A stretch of 60,984 bases of DNA, taken from contig JAJPJH010000059.1 of the NCBI GenBank assembly GCA_021324335.1, forward strand, positions 1 to 60,984. The letters run 5' to 3'. The translations under genes and the position numbers were made by a program. The first letter of the stretch is position 1, and every line of letters begins with the position of its first letter. This stretch comes from Gammaproteobacteria bacterium (GTDB taxonomy: Bacteria; Pseudomonadota; Gammaproteobacteria; DSM-16500). This document shows positions 36,143-45,393 of this stretch, one piece after another. The notes beneath the pieces were generated by a model that saw only the letters and a list, made by a program, of their open reading frames with translations, did no database searches and was not told the DNA's origin.

Positions 36143-39100
36143 GAAAGTTCCGACGTTTTCGGCTTCGCCAGCCCTAACACCGGCTCATCACTTCGTATCA
36201 CCACCTCCCGCTGCGGATAAGGCGGCTTAATACCATGCTTCTCAAATTCATCCCATATCGTCATCAACACAGAAGACATCACGCTCGTTCGAGATGCAAC
36301 CTGACGAATATTTACATAATACCGAACTTCAAAATCCATCAAGCCATTGTTCATTTCTTTCAAATACACTTCCGGTGTCGGGGTTTTCAATACATCTTTA
36401 TGTGCTGCTAAAACATTTTGAATAATCACTTTTACTTCATGCGGGTTATCATTTAAATCAATATGAATATGCAGCACCGAGCGAACAATATTATTTCTCG
36501 CGGTCCAGTTGATAAATGATTTATTAAATATTTCCGTATTAGGAACCACTAATTCCATGTTATCCCATGTACAAACGGTAACAGCACGACTGCCGATATG
36601 AATCACATCACCTTCCATTCCGCCGACACTCACAATATCCCCTACTCTCAACGGACGTTCTAACAAAATCAAAAATCCGCAAACAAAATTATTCGCAAGA
36701 TCTCTTAAACCAAATCCAATACCGAAAGCTAAGGCACCTGCTACCACTGCCAATGCTTGCATGTCTATGCCTAATACTCTTAAGCACAAGAAAACACCCA
36801 ATACGATCATGGCATACTGACTTAAAATTGCAATACTATTTCGAATACCCATGTCTTTGGTGCGAGACAACAAGAGTCGATAAACAAATTCGCGTATCCA
36901 TTTCGTTGTCCACCAAAATACAGAAATTACAACGCATAATTCAATAATATTAAGAGGTGTAATAGTGGTATTAAGGACATGCGCCAACTGATAATGTAAT
37001 AATCGCGTTAATCTCTCGACAATGGGTGATTGTTTATCCCAACCATAGAGCAAAAATAACAACGCCCAAGCAGATAAAAATAGGGTGATACGCAATACCT
37101 TATGAATTGGCTTTAAAAATGCTTCTGTCCATAACCAACCATTATTAACGTATTGAATCATCACGCGGGAAAGTTGCTCCATCCCATCTGATAATAAGCC
37201 ACGTAAAATCATATAGCCAATAAGTACGATGAGGAAAATCCCCTCATACCAAGCAACCGTCATAACCAGATTCATATAACCAATTAAGCCAATGACAGAA
37301 TTACCAAACATCAGCAGGGGGACCAGTAACCCAATAAAACGAATACTCTGACGAAAATAAGGATGATACGACTCCATATGGGAAAGCATTAAATTAGGAA
37401 CCACATCCCAGGAGCGGAGTAATAACAAGGAAACAATCATCAGGAATAACAAAAATAACCGGTCACTGAGTGTTTTGATTTCATAAATCAGGGGTAATTG
37501 ATGGACAAATACAGTAAATGCAATAATGGTACCGCCAATAAAAATAATCCATTTCAAACGGTGAAATAATTTCACATCATGCCCGGAGGTGTGATGGGTG
37601 GTTTCTAATAAACATAAACGTGCAACCGTTAGCATACAGCGGCATATCAGCCAGACCAAGGATAAATAAACAATGAAAATAAAATTCTGCAATGGCATCC
37701 CAAAGAAAAATAAAATACCGATCAGATTACCGATCAAAATCAAATCAATAAAATTACGTCGTAACCATTGTAAGCTCAACCATTTGGAATTAATTTTTTC
37801 TCGCCATACAGAAGGGCGTTCTAATAAACGATTCAGTCCGCGATACAATGATAAGCTGGCTGTGATGACAAAAATCTCCGCGAGAATAAATAAACTCCAG
37901 GCTAAAACATTCGTTAATTCAATTCCTCGGATTAAATTCGTCGATAAACTTTTTACTACTTGAAACACCAAAGCAGGCACTAATAAAGTTTCTTTGCCAA
38001 GGTCTAATAACGTCTTAAAACTAAATGTGGGAAACCCTTGTCGGGCCGATAATTCACTCTGCAAGGCTTGATCTAATACTTTACGGAATACTGTTAAGCT
38101 TTCATTTAATTTATCTAAAGCGATATCAGTTGCTTTATATTGCTCTTTTAATACCATCAATTTGGCTACATCCGATGGGCCCCCTGCCTGCTTTTTTTGC
38201 GTTAAATAAGCAATATGGGTATCAAGTGCACTCATTCGTGTATTTAATACGGAATCCACTCGGCTAATCTGTTTACTTAATACCTGCACTTGATTGCTAA
38301 TCTCACTCAGCAGACTAATCGAATTACCTCTGATCACTGCTAACTTCATCTGTTGAATTTGATCTTTATACCGCGCCATCAAGGATTGGATATAAGCGAA
38401 ATTGGCTTTTTCATTGGCATAAAAAATATCATCTTCTAGGGCAGAATAAGTATCTTTCGATTGAGGAGCAAGTTCCAACTTCGCTGCGCGCTCATAGAGT
38501 TTATTAAGACGCTGCAGCCACATATTTTGCTGCTCTTGATACGCTAATTCCTCATTCACTTGCTGTTGCTTAATATCCAGCATCTTGCGCGATTTCAATA
38601 AAGCGGTTGCGCGGTTATAGTTCTCTTTTTTCAACTGCAAAATATTACTTGCAACCGTTTGTAAGTCTTGTAAATAAGTGACACGTGTCTTTTCTAATTC
38701 CAACAGCTTTTGTTGATAGGCCAAATCTGTATGTAATTCTTGGATGTTAGCAACTTCATTACCATCAACTTTTAAGCCAAACATATTTAATACATTTAGC
38801 TGATTTTCAATTTCTTGGATATTTTTTTCCAACCAATTGATTGTTTGTTGGGCATCAGTCAATTCGATATTGATACTGTCTAAGTTTGAGGTCGAAACAG
38901 AAATATCTAAGGTAGATTTATCTAACAAATTTTTACTCGATTTTCCTAACGCTAACTGTGAAAGCTGGGCATCGTGCTGCGTTTGTAAATCAGCGAGCTC
39001 ATGTTCACCTTGCTCCAAACGATTTTTGAGTAAGTTAATCTGCTGGGTGACCAATTGAATACGATCAACTGTTGTCACTTCATCCACGTCCGTCACATCT

Positions 39101-39186
39101 GCATAGGCCACCACACTGATGACGCTTAATAATAAAGCCAGCGAGAGCGCTACTAGAATTTTTTTAATCAGCAACTGCGGGCGCAT
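36139..39186 (-). CDS. MscK/KefA-like mechanosensitive channel
   Basis: A 1015-residue protein. A signal peptide is seen at 1-29 (LLIKKILVALSLALLL, cut after AYA) from the ATG at 39186; an ATG at 39234 would add 16 residues. A long periplasmic coiled coil follows (to about 390), then some 11 membrane segments, and a C-terminal MscS core: pore helix ALAVVAGALAFGIGFGLRDLAN and the beta domain LLERPLRVGDIVSVGGMEGDV. This is the MscK/MscM-type layout for release of solutes in osmotic downshock. Overlaps the vapC end by four bases. Confidence 0.92.
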   Translation of the reverse strand: MRPQLLIKKILVALSLALLLSVISVVAYADVTDVDEVTTVDRIQLVTQQINLLKNRLEQGEHELADLQTQHDAQLSQLALGKSSKNLLDKSTLDISVSTSNLDSINIELTDAQQTINWLEKNIQEIENQLNVLNMFGLKVDGNEVANIQELHTDLAYQQKLLELEKTRVTYLQDLQTVASNILQLKKENYNRATALLKSRKMLDIKQQQVNEELAYQEQQNMWLQRLNKLYERAAKLELAPQSKDTYSALEDDIFYANEKANFAYIQSLMARYKDQIQQMKLAVIRGNSISLLSEISNQVQVLSKQISRVDSVLNTRMSALDTHIAYLTQKKQAGGPSDVAKLMVLKEQYKATDIALDKLNESLTVFRKVLDQALQSELSARQGFPTFSFKTLLDLGKETLLVPALVFQVVKSLSTNLIRGIELTNVLAWSLFILAEIFVITASLSLYRGLNRLLERPSVWREKINSKWLSLQWLRRNFIDLILIGNLIGILFFFGMPLQNFIFIVYLSLVWLICRCMLTVARLCLLETTHHTSGHDVKLFHRLKWIIFIGGTIIAFTVFVHQLPLIYEIKTLSDRLFLLFLMIVSLLLLRSWDVVPNLMLSHMESYHPYFRQSIRFIGLLVPLLMFGNSVIGLIGYMNLVMTVAWYEGIFLIVLIGYMILRGLLSDGMEQLSRVMIQYVNNGWLWTEAFLKPIHKVLRITLFLSAWALLFLLYGWDKQSPIVERLTRLLHYQLAHVLNTTITPLNIIELCVVISVFWWTTKWIREFVYRLLLSRTKDMGIRNSIAILSQYAMIVLGVFLCLRVLGIDMQALAVVAGALAFGIGFGLRDLANNFVCGFLILLERPLRVGDIVSVGGMEGDVIHIGSRAVTVCTWDNMELVVPNTEIFNKSFINWTARNNIVRSVLHIHIDLNDNPHEVKVIIQNVLAAHKDVLKTPTPEVYLKEMNNGLMDFEVRYYVNIRQVASRTSVMSSVLMTIWDEFEKHGIKPPYPQREVVIRSDEPVLGLAKPKTSELS

Positions 39187-39317
39187 AACCAGTAATCTAG
39201 TATTAATCAATGTCTTAGAGGAAGCCGCGAGCATGGAATAAAATCTCGATAAAAACCAAAACTGGTTGAAATTTTACCATTAAAGGCTGTGATTGGTATA
39301 GCTTTTTCCCAAAAATC

Positions 39318-40076
39318 CTATTTACTCTTCTGCTTCCGTCGCATCTTACGCAACTGCCATAGCGTAAGAACGGGACCAGAAAATACATACAACAAAAACA
39401 TCCCAAACAACATCTCAGGAGGCTCGAGGGCCACAGCCGCAATGATAAAGACAGCCGTCACCACCGTTAAAAACGGTACGCGGCCTTTAAAATCGATACT
39501 CTTAAAGCTGGAATAACGGATGGTACTCACCATTAAGGAGGCAACTAAAATAGTTAAAAATGCGATAGGCACAGCCAGCATGGTGCCGTCTAAATCATAG
39601 CTGGAACCTAGCCAAACAGTACCCGCTAGAATGCCTGCCCCGGAAGGAGAAGGTAGTCCTTGAAAATAATGTTTATCGCTGACCTGGGTATTGAAACGAG
39701 CTAAACGAAGCGCCGTTGCAGCAGTATAAATGAAAGCAGCTAACCAGCCCAACTTGCCTAAATAAGAAATAGACCAACTATAAATCACCAAAGCAGGCGC
39801 AATACCAAACGCTACCATATCGGATAGGCTATCGTATTCACCGCCAAACGGCGTTTGGGTGTTCGTTAACCGCGCGACCCTGCCATCTAAACCATCTGCA
39901 ATCATCGCAACAAAAATAGCGATCGCAGCCGTATCAAAATGCGCCTTCATCGCGGCCACAATCGCATAAAAGCCTGCGAATAAAGCAGCGGTTGTCAGAA
40001 GATTGGGTAATAGATAAATGCCGCGCTTTTTATCAACCAATTCCAGCTCTAATTGCTCTTCTCGTTCAGGGTTCAT
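39318..40076 (-). CDS. pssA: CDP-diacylglycerol-serine O-phosphatidyltransferase
   Basis: A 252-residue integral membrane enzyme that makes phosphatidylserine, precursor of phosphatidylethanolamine. The CDP-alcohol phosphotransferase motif D-x2-DG-x2-AR-x8-G-x3-D-x3-D is complete (DGLDGRVAR, then GGEYDSLSD). It belongs to the membrane-type PssA seen in Gram-positives and many Legionellales rather than the E. coli phospholipase-D-type enzyme. The ATG at 40076 has AGAGGTGAT upstream and almost touches the rluC stop. Confidence 0.93.
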   Translation of the reverse strand: MNPEREEQLELELVDKKRGIYLLPNLLTTAALFAGFYAIVAAMKAHFDTAAIAIFVAMIADGLDGRVARLTNTQTPFGGEYDSLSDMVAFGIAPALVIYSWSISYLGKLGWLAAFIYTAATALRLARFNTQVSDKHYFQGLPSPSGAGILAGTVWLGSSYDLDGTMLAVPIAFLTILVASLMVSTIRYSSFKSIDFKGRVPFLTVVTAVFIIAAVALEPPEMLFGMFLLYVFSGPVLTLWQLRKMRRKQKSK

Positions 40077-40077
40077 A

Positions 40078-41019
40078 TCACCTCTGTTTCTCAAATGCCT
40101 CAATAGCCGCTTCTAAATCGGGGTCTAACGGGGCTCTTACTGTAATACGTTGCGCGAGAGAAGGCAAAATAAAATCAAGGGATCTCGCGTGTAAAAACAG
40201 TCTTTTTAACCCTAAGCGATGGCTTAACTTATTGAATTCCGGATCCCCATATCGATCATCGCCTGCGATTGGATGACCTTGATGGGCGGCATGCACTCGT
40301 ATTTGATGCGTACGGCCAGTAAATAAACTTACCTCGACCAAGGTCGATTCTTTCAACGTTTTGATAGGATGGAATACCGTCAATGCCGTCTTGCCCTCTT
40401 TATGCACTTCTACCACATGCTTACCGCCTTCCCGATAATCCTTATGTAATGGCAGATCCACCCGTAACTCAGACGTTTTCCATTGGCCTTTTGTCAGCGC
40501 CCAATACTTTTTCGTGACTTGCCCCTCTCGCAATAAAGTATGTAACTCTCGCAAAATGCGCTTTTTCTTAGCCAATACCAAACAGCCAGAGGTTTCCGCA
40601 TCTAAGCGATGCCCTAATTCTAATTGGGGTAACTTAGGATACATATGCCGCAGCGCTTCCACTATCCCCACCCGTACCGTACTGCCAGCATGCACGGACA
40701 TACCGGATGGCTTATTCAGAATCAAAAAATTTTCATCTTCATACAGGATGCGACTAGCCAACAGCTCCATGGTTTCTCGACTAGGCGGCACTTGCTTTGC
40801 CTCTTCCGCCAACATAATCGGTGGCAAACGGATGCTATCTCCGGCAATTAGCTTATAAAATGGCGAGATCCGCTTCTTATTAACGCGAACTTCCCCTTTG
40901 CGCAAAATTCGATAAATCTTCGATTTGGGTACTCCTTTCAAACGATGGAATAAAAAATTATCGATTCGTTGTCCCTCATCGTCTTTTGATACTTTCAAAT
41001 ACTGTACAGATTGACGCAT
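40078..41019 (-). CDS. rluC: 23S rRNA pseudouridine synthase RluC
   Basis: A 313-residue RluA-family enzyme with N-terminal S4 domain (RIDNFLFHRLKGVPKSKIYRI, GEVRVNKKR) and catalytic LGHRLDAETSGCLVLAKK. It modifies uridines 955, 2504 and 2580 in E. coli. It is divergent from rne, the arrangement conserved across gamma-proteobacteria. pssA follows on the same strand. Confidence 0.95.
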   Translation of the reverse strand: MRQSVQYLKVSKDDEGQRIDNFLFHRLKGVPKSKIYRILRKGEVRVNKKRISPFYKLIAGDSIRLPPIMLAEEAKQVPPSRETMELLASRILYEDENFLILNKPSGMSVHAGSTVRVGIVEALRHMYPKLPQLELGHRLDAETSGCLVLAKKKRILRELHTLLREGQVTKKYWALTKGQWKTSELRVDLPLHKDYREGGKHVVEVHKEGKTALTVFHPIKTLKESTLVEVSLFTGRTHQIRVHAAHQGHPIAGDDRYGDPEFNKLSHRLGLKRLFLHARSLDFILPSLAQRITVRAPLDPDLEAAIEAFEKQR

Positions 41020-41042
41020 TTTTAGATCGCCTTGGTTTTTAA

Positions 41043-41071
41043 TTGATATAAAATCAAGATATTGGTAATAT
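41043..41071 (+). promoter_or_regulatory. Candidate rne promoter
   Basis: TTGATA (41043-41048) and TAATAT (41066-41071) are spaced by 17 bp and point to rne. This would leave a 5' leader of about 230 bases, matching the long autoregulated leader known for E. coli rne. The rest of the 41020-41308 gap shows a GCTTT/AAAGC-type small hairpin near 41267 and no ORF. Confidence 0.4.
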
Positions 41072-41308
41072 TCGTTGACTGAATATGTTACAGGTAATTG
41101 TAGATTATCTGAAAGGTTAATTTAAAACGTGCTTTTGTGCACTGATAGTGTGAAATTGGTTTCTAGAGCGATGAATTCTTTGAGTGCAATTAAAAGGCAC
41201 TTTGAACCCACTAGCCTTGATAAGCTTTATACCTTACCGCTCTCCTGATGATAACAACCCATTCCGCTTTCGCTGCGCAAAGCCCATGAACTAAGTGGAT
41301 GATTTAAT

Positions 41309-43594
41309 ATGAATAGAATGCTTATTAACGCAACTCATAAAGACGAAGAGTTGCGTATCGCTCTTGCTAGCGGCCAATATCTTTATGACCTGATTATCGA
41401 ATCAACTTCCCGAGAACAAAAACAATCTAATATCTATAAAGGCATCGTCACCCGGATTGAACCTAGCTTAGAAGCGGCGTTTGTCGATTATGGTGAAGGC
41501 CGTCACGGCTTCCTGCCGTTGAAAGAAGTAGCCCGTGCTTGCTTCAAGAAGAGCTATAACGATACAGGGCGCCGTCCTACGATTACGGAAGTATTAGAAG
41601 AAGGACAAGAACTGATTGTCCAGGTAGAGAAAGAAGAACGTGGCAGCAAAGGGGCTGCTTTAACCACTTTTATTACGCTGCCCGGCTGCTATTTAGTCTT
41701 AATGCCAAATAACCCTCGCGCTGGTGGGGTATCCCGACGCATTGAAGGTGAGGAACGGGATGAACTCCAGGGCATCTTAAATTCCCTCCATATACCTGAA
41801 GGCATGGGCCTCATTGTGCGCACAGCAGGCAGTGGCCGTTCGGTGGAAGAATTGCAATGGGATTTAGACATTTTACTTCGTCTGTGGGAAGTCATACAGA
41901 AAGCAGCCGATGAAGAAGGAACCGAAGGGGAAGGCGGGTCTACTACACCTCCTCGTCCAGCACCTTTTTTAATTTACCAAGAAGGGAATGCTGTTATTCG
42001 CGCCCTACGTGATTACTTACGCAAAGACATTGATGAAATCCTTATCGATCATCCGGATGTTCACGAAGAAGTCGTTCGCCATTTAGAATTGATTAACCCT
42101 CATTTCATTAGCCGCGTGAAACTCTACAAAGACCCAACACCGCTCTTCACCCGTTTTCAGCTTGAAAGCCAGATTGAATCTGCTTTCCAGCGTGAAGTAC
42201 GATTACCTTCCGGCGGTTCGATTACCATTGATCATACAGAAGCGTTAGTAGCAATCGATATTAATTCAGCTAAATCGACGAAAGGGGGGGATATTGAAGA
42301 AACCGCCTTGATGACCAATTTAGAAGCCGCTGATGAAATTTCCCGTCAATTAAGGCTGCGCGATAATGGCGGGTTAATTGTGATTGATTTTATCGATATG
42401 ACGCCTATCCGCAATCAGCGAGAAGTAGAAGAGCGCCTGAAAAAAGCATTATCGATGGACAGAGCCCGCGTACAAGTTGGCCGTATTTCGCGCTTTGGCT
42501 TATTAGAAATGTCTAGACAGCGCTTGCGTCCTTCTTTAGGAGAATCTAGCCGGATTACGTGCCCACGTTGCCAAGGCCAAGGAACGATCCGAGGGATTGA
42601 GTCATTAAGTCTTTCGATTATGCGCATTATTGAAGAAGAAGCGTTAAAAGACAACACCGCTCAAGTACGGGCTATTTTGCCGACGGAAATCGCCGCTTAT
42701 CTTTTAAACGAGAAACGACAAGCGATCATCGATATTGAAAAACGTCAAAGCGTTTCTGTTATCGTCGTCCCTAGCGCGCATTTGCTAACGCCACAATATG
42801 AGGTTGAACGAATCCGTCTCTCTGATATCACAGAGAAAGATGAAAAATTAGCAAGTTATAAATATGCTATTAAAACAGAAGTCAGCACCCAAACTACTTC
42901 AACACCTGCACAGAAACTCCATCAAGAACCTGCTGTTAAAAATGTCGCGATTGAAGAGCAACCTGCCCCCCCTGCTTCGGTAACGCAATTGCAACACATT
43001 GCAAAAAGCAAAGGCGAGCCAGGATTTTTGAAGAAGTTCTTTACCTTCTTATTTGAGAAAAAGGAACAGCCAAAACCAGCACAAGAGCAACCTTCGTTCA
43101 GGAAACATACTCGTACGCGGCCATCAGGTAGTCGATACAAAGGTCGTCATCGTCATCGAGATCATCGTGGTCGAAGAGAGCATGGGAGAGGCCAAGGTGG
43201 TGGTTATCGTAATTATGATAACCAATCCCGTGAAGGGCAGTCCGTACAAGGTAACGCTAGTGGGCAACAAGAGAAGCAACAACAATCGCCTAATCAATTG
43301 CCACAGGTAGTAGAACCTCATCTACCTAGCCACATAGAACCTGTTCAACCGCAAGTGATTCCTATACCAGCACCTATTAGTGAATTTACTTCTTCAACTC
43401 AAGGGGCTGACACAGAGGCCCATTCTGGTAGCCAGCAACAAGCTACTGGGAACGAAAGAAAACCGAGGCCACGCTTTAAGCATCGTCATCGCCATCGTCA
43501 ACATGGTAATAAACGGAATCGAGAGGAAAAGCGGCAAGCCTTAGCAGGTGAAGATATTTATAGTAGTGGTGGAAAGAAAAGTGGTGAAAGTTAA
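41309..43594 (+). CDS. rne: Ribonuclease E
   Basis: A 761-residue endoribonuclease central to mRNA decay and rRNA/tRNA processing. The N-terminal half is conserved: [17 protein letters not shown], the S1 domain ([20 protein letters not shown]), the DNase I-like site with the DINSAK and DFIDM Asp residues, and the zinc-link CPRCQGQG near 410. The tail after 520 is shorter than in E. coli (1061) and low-complexity, with two Arg/His-rich patches ([20 protein letters not shown] and [19 protein letters not shown]) likely to bind RNA. Degradosome partner sites cannot be read. Confidence 0.96.
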   Translation: MNRMLINATHKDEELRIALASGQYLYDLIIESTSREQKQSNIYKGIVTRIEPSLEAAFVDYGEGRHGFLPLKEVARACFKKSYNDTGRRPTITEVLEEGQELIVQVEKEERGSKGAALTTFITLPGCYLVLMPNNPRAGGVSRRIEGEERDELQGILNSLHIPEGMGLIVRTAGSGRSVEELQWDLDILLRLWEVIQKAADEEGTEGEGGSTTPPRPAPFLIYQEGNAVIRALRDYLRKDIDEILIDHPDVHEEVVRHLELINPHFISRVKLYKDPTPLFTRFQLESQIESAFQREVRLPSGGSITIDHTEALVAIDINSAKSTKGGDIEETALMTNLEAADEISRQLRLRDNGGLIVIDFIDMTPIRNQREVEERLKKALSMDRARVQVGRISRFGLLEMSRQRLRPSLGESSRITCPRCQGQGTIRGIESLSLSIMRIIEEEALKDNTAQVRAILPTEIAAYLLNEKRQAIIDIEKRQSVSVIVVPSAHLLTPQYEVERIRLSDITEKDEKLASYKYAIKTEVSTQTTSTPAQKLHQEPAVKNVAIEEQPAPPASVTQLQHIAKSKGEPGFLKKFFTFLFEKKEQPKPAQEQPSFRKHTRTRPSGSRYKGRHRHRDHRGRREHGRGQGGGYRNYDNQSREGQSVQGNASGQQEKQQQSPNQLPQVVEPHLPSHIEPVQPQVIPIPAPISEFTSSTQGADTEAHSGSQQQATGNERKPRPRFKHRHRHRQHGNKRNREEKRQALAGEDIYSSGGKKSGES

Positions 43595-43623
43595 AGCTTA
43601 GCCTGATCCATCATATCCCATCC

Positions 43624-43659
43624 CCTCCATCATTCCTGCAAAAGCGGGGATGACGGAGG
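43624..43659. repeat. Dispersed-type palindrome between rne and ycaR
   Basis: Sixteen bases at 43624-43639 pair with 43644-43659 around an AAAA loop, with one mismatch and two G-U pairs; the core reads TCATTCCTGC/GCGGGGATGA. It resembles the TCATCCCCGC-type intergenic palindromes common in gamma-proteobacteria. It sits between convergent genes and can serve as a bidirectional transcript end. Confidence 0.55.
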
Positions 43660-43670
43660 AAGTAAGGCAT

Positions 43671-43847
43671 CTAATTCTCCCCCGCCTCTAATCTCCGCGC
43701 TCTCGATTGCAGCATAACAGGGATATCATTAACAATCGGAAACGCCAAGCGATCAAATTGGCAAATTAATTCTTGATTAGCTTGATCGTACAACAATTCC
43801 CCTTTACAAACTGGACATGCTAGTATTTCAAGTAATTTTTTATCCAT
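43671..43847 (-). CDS. ycaR: Trm112/YcaR-family small zinc protein
   Basis: A 58-residue protein [21 protein letters not shown], then [21 protein letters not shown], the standard UPF0434/YcaR sequence. It has one CPVC pair and a further Cys; relatives are Trm112-like methyltransferase partners. In enterics it sits by kdsB and lpxK; here it stands alone. The ATG at 43847 has GAGG upstream, and a longer reading is not supported. Confidence 0.92.
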   Translation of the reverse strand: MDKKLLEILACPVCKGELLYDQANQELICQFDRLAFPIVNDIPVMLQSRARRLEAGEN

Positions 43848-43894
43848 TACAGGATCCTCAAAGTAAAGCAAAATGCTACTCGGAAGCAAAACTC

Positions 43895-44635
43895 ATGACA
43901 ACTTATCCTTTTAACTTTAATGTAGTTCACCCCTCATGGAAAGCATGCTTACAAAAAGCCTTATCGCAAGTTGATCCTACTTATCTAGCAAAACTCGCCC
44001 AATCCTCTGATTGGCTACCCGGCCCCGATAAAATTTTTAATGCTTTTTCCTTACCCATCGATCAAGTCAATTATGTCTTATTCGGCGAATCCCCCTATCC
44101 TCGCCGTGAATCCGCCAATGGTTATGCCTTTTGGGATGCGGCTGTCAAAGAACTATGGGCACCTTCTGGACTCAGTAAAAAAGTTAATCGAGCCACGTCG
44201 CTGAGAAATATTTTTAAAATGCTTCTTATTGCTGAAGGCGTATTAGATAAAGAAAAATCGGATCAAACAGAAATAGCAAAAATTAATAAATCTTCTTTCG
44301 TTCAAACAAACGATGAATTTTTTCATAACTTACTCCAACATGGTTTTCTCTTATTAAATGCTACCCTCGTCCTTCAATCTCATGGTTCCCCTCAGAAAGA
44401 TGCTCGCGCCTGGTATCCCTTCATTCAGGAAATATTAATTTACCTATTAAACCAACGCCCCAACGTAAAATTCATTCTCCTCGGCCGTATTGCTAATACA
44501 ATTGACCAACTCCTCACCCAGCCCCATTTAGAACGACTCTATGCAGAACATCCTTATAATCATTCTTTTATTAGCAACCCTAACGTCATCGCTTTCTTTC
44601 AACCATTCCATCTCTTACAACGAAAAGAGCCTTAG
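43895..44635 (+). CDS. Uracil-DNA glycosylase-like protein with altered active site
   Basis: A 246-residue protein with the outline of family 1 UDG. Motif A, GQDPYH in UDG, reads GESPYP at 64-69, followed at the same spacing by ANGYAF. LLLNATLVL matches the N123 segment, and HPYNHS stands where HPSPLS is expected. The catalytic Asp and the following His are therefore changed (Ser and Pro). It may be a repurposed DNA- or nucleotide-binding protein. The ATG at 43895 has GGAAG nine bases upstream. A 259-codon-plus reading from 43817 overlaps ycaR. Confidence 0.65.
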   Translation: MTTYPFNFNVVHPSWKACLQKALSQVDPTYLAKLAQSSDWLPGPDKIFNAFSLPIDQVNYVLFGESPYPRRESANGYAFWDAAVKELWAPSGLSKKVNRATSLRNIFKMLLIAEGVLDKEKSDQTEIAKINKSSFVQTNDEFFHNLLQHGFLLLNATLVLQSHGSPQKDARAWYPFIQEILIYLLNQRPNVKFILLGRIANTIDQLLTQPHLERLYAEHPYNHSFISNPNVIAFFQPFHLLQRKEP

Positions 44636-44663
44636 CTAGGCCCCCGCAAGTGGAATCAACATT

Positions 44664-44672
44664 TGCTATACT
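44664..44672 (+). promoter_or_regulatory. Extended -10 promoter of the two-component operon
   Basis: TGCTATACT (44664-44672) is an extended -10 element (TG-n-TATACT). No good -35 box is seen, which is allowed with this element. It would give a leader of about 40 bases to the response-regulator ATG at 44719, preceded by GAGAGG. Confidence 0.45.
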
Positions 44673-44718
44673 TTGTTAAAAAAGATAAAGTTATATACAT
44701 CAGTAGAGAGGAAATAAT

Positions 44719-45393
44719 ATGCGCATACTTCTGGTCGAAGATGATGAGTTACTCGGTGAAGGAACGCGTAAAGGGTTAAATCAAGATGGTTATACCGTCG
44801 ATTGGGTAAAAACCGGAACCCTGGCTGATCAAGCCTTAAAAACAGAAAATTTCGATTTAGTTGTACTAGACCTAGGCCTGCCCGGACTCTCTGGGATCGC
44901 AGTCCTAGAGTACCTGCGAGATCGTGGTGACGACACCCCTGTCCTTATTCTCACGGCGCGGGATTCTATTGAAGATCGAGTATTAGGCTTAGATAAAGGC
45001 GCTGATGATTATCTCGTCAAACCTTTCGAATTAAATGAGCTATTAGCCCGTCTGCGTGCTTTACAAAGACGCTCTGCTGGTGCTCGTGCTGCCCCTCTTC
45101 TGGTCCATGGCGACATTTCGCTCGATCCGGCTTCCCATATTGTTTCTTATAAGGGCGAACCCATTAATTTATCCCGTCGAGAGTTTGCTCTATTGCAGGT
45201 GCTTTTGGAAAATGCAGGCCGTGTTTTATCGCGCGAACATCTAACTCAGTCCTTATATGGCTGGGGAGAAGAAGTGGATAGCAATGCGCTCGAAGTCCAT
45301 GTTCATAATTTGCGCAAACGCTTTGGCCAAGATTTTATCCGAACCGTACGCGGTATTGGCTACACGATAGAGAAAAGTAAAGATCAAAAATGA
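44719..45393 (+). CDS. OmpR-family response regulator (QseB/PmrA-like)
   Basis: A 224-residue regulator. The receiver has the acidic pair EDD (7-9), phosphoacceptor Asp51 (LVVLDLGLPGLSG), Thr79 and Lys101. The winged-helix DNA-binding domain runs from about 125 (LSRREFALLQVLLENAG, VHVHNLRKRFG, TVRGIGYTI). The sequence is of the QseB/PmrA/BasR type. In Legionella and Coxiella, PmrA controls Dot/Icm effector genes, so this could be its counterpart; orthology is not proven. It overlaps the kinase gene (ATGA). Confidence 0.92.
   Translation: MRILLVEDDELLGEGTRKGLNQDGYTVDWVKTGTLADQALKTENFDLVVLDLGLPGLSGIAVLEYLRDRGDDTPVLILTARDSIEDRVLGLDKGADDYLVKPFELNELLARLRALQRRSAGARAAPLLVHGDISLDPASHIVSYKGEPINLSRREFALLQVLLENAGRVLSREHLTQSLYGWGEEVDSNALEVHVHNLRKRFGQDFIRTVRGIGYTIEKSKDQK

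Noticed and set aside
42922..43321. Long open frames in other phases over the rne tail
   Set aside because: They arise from the repetitive Arg/His and Gln-rich codons of rne and have no ribosome-binding sites.
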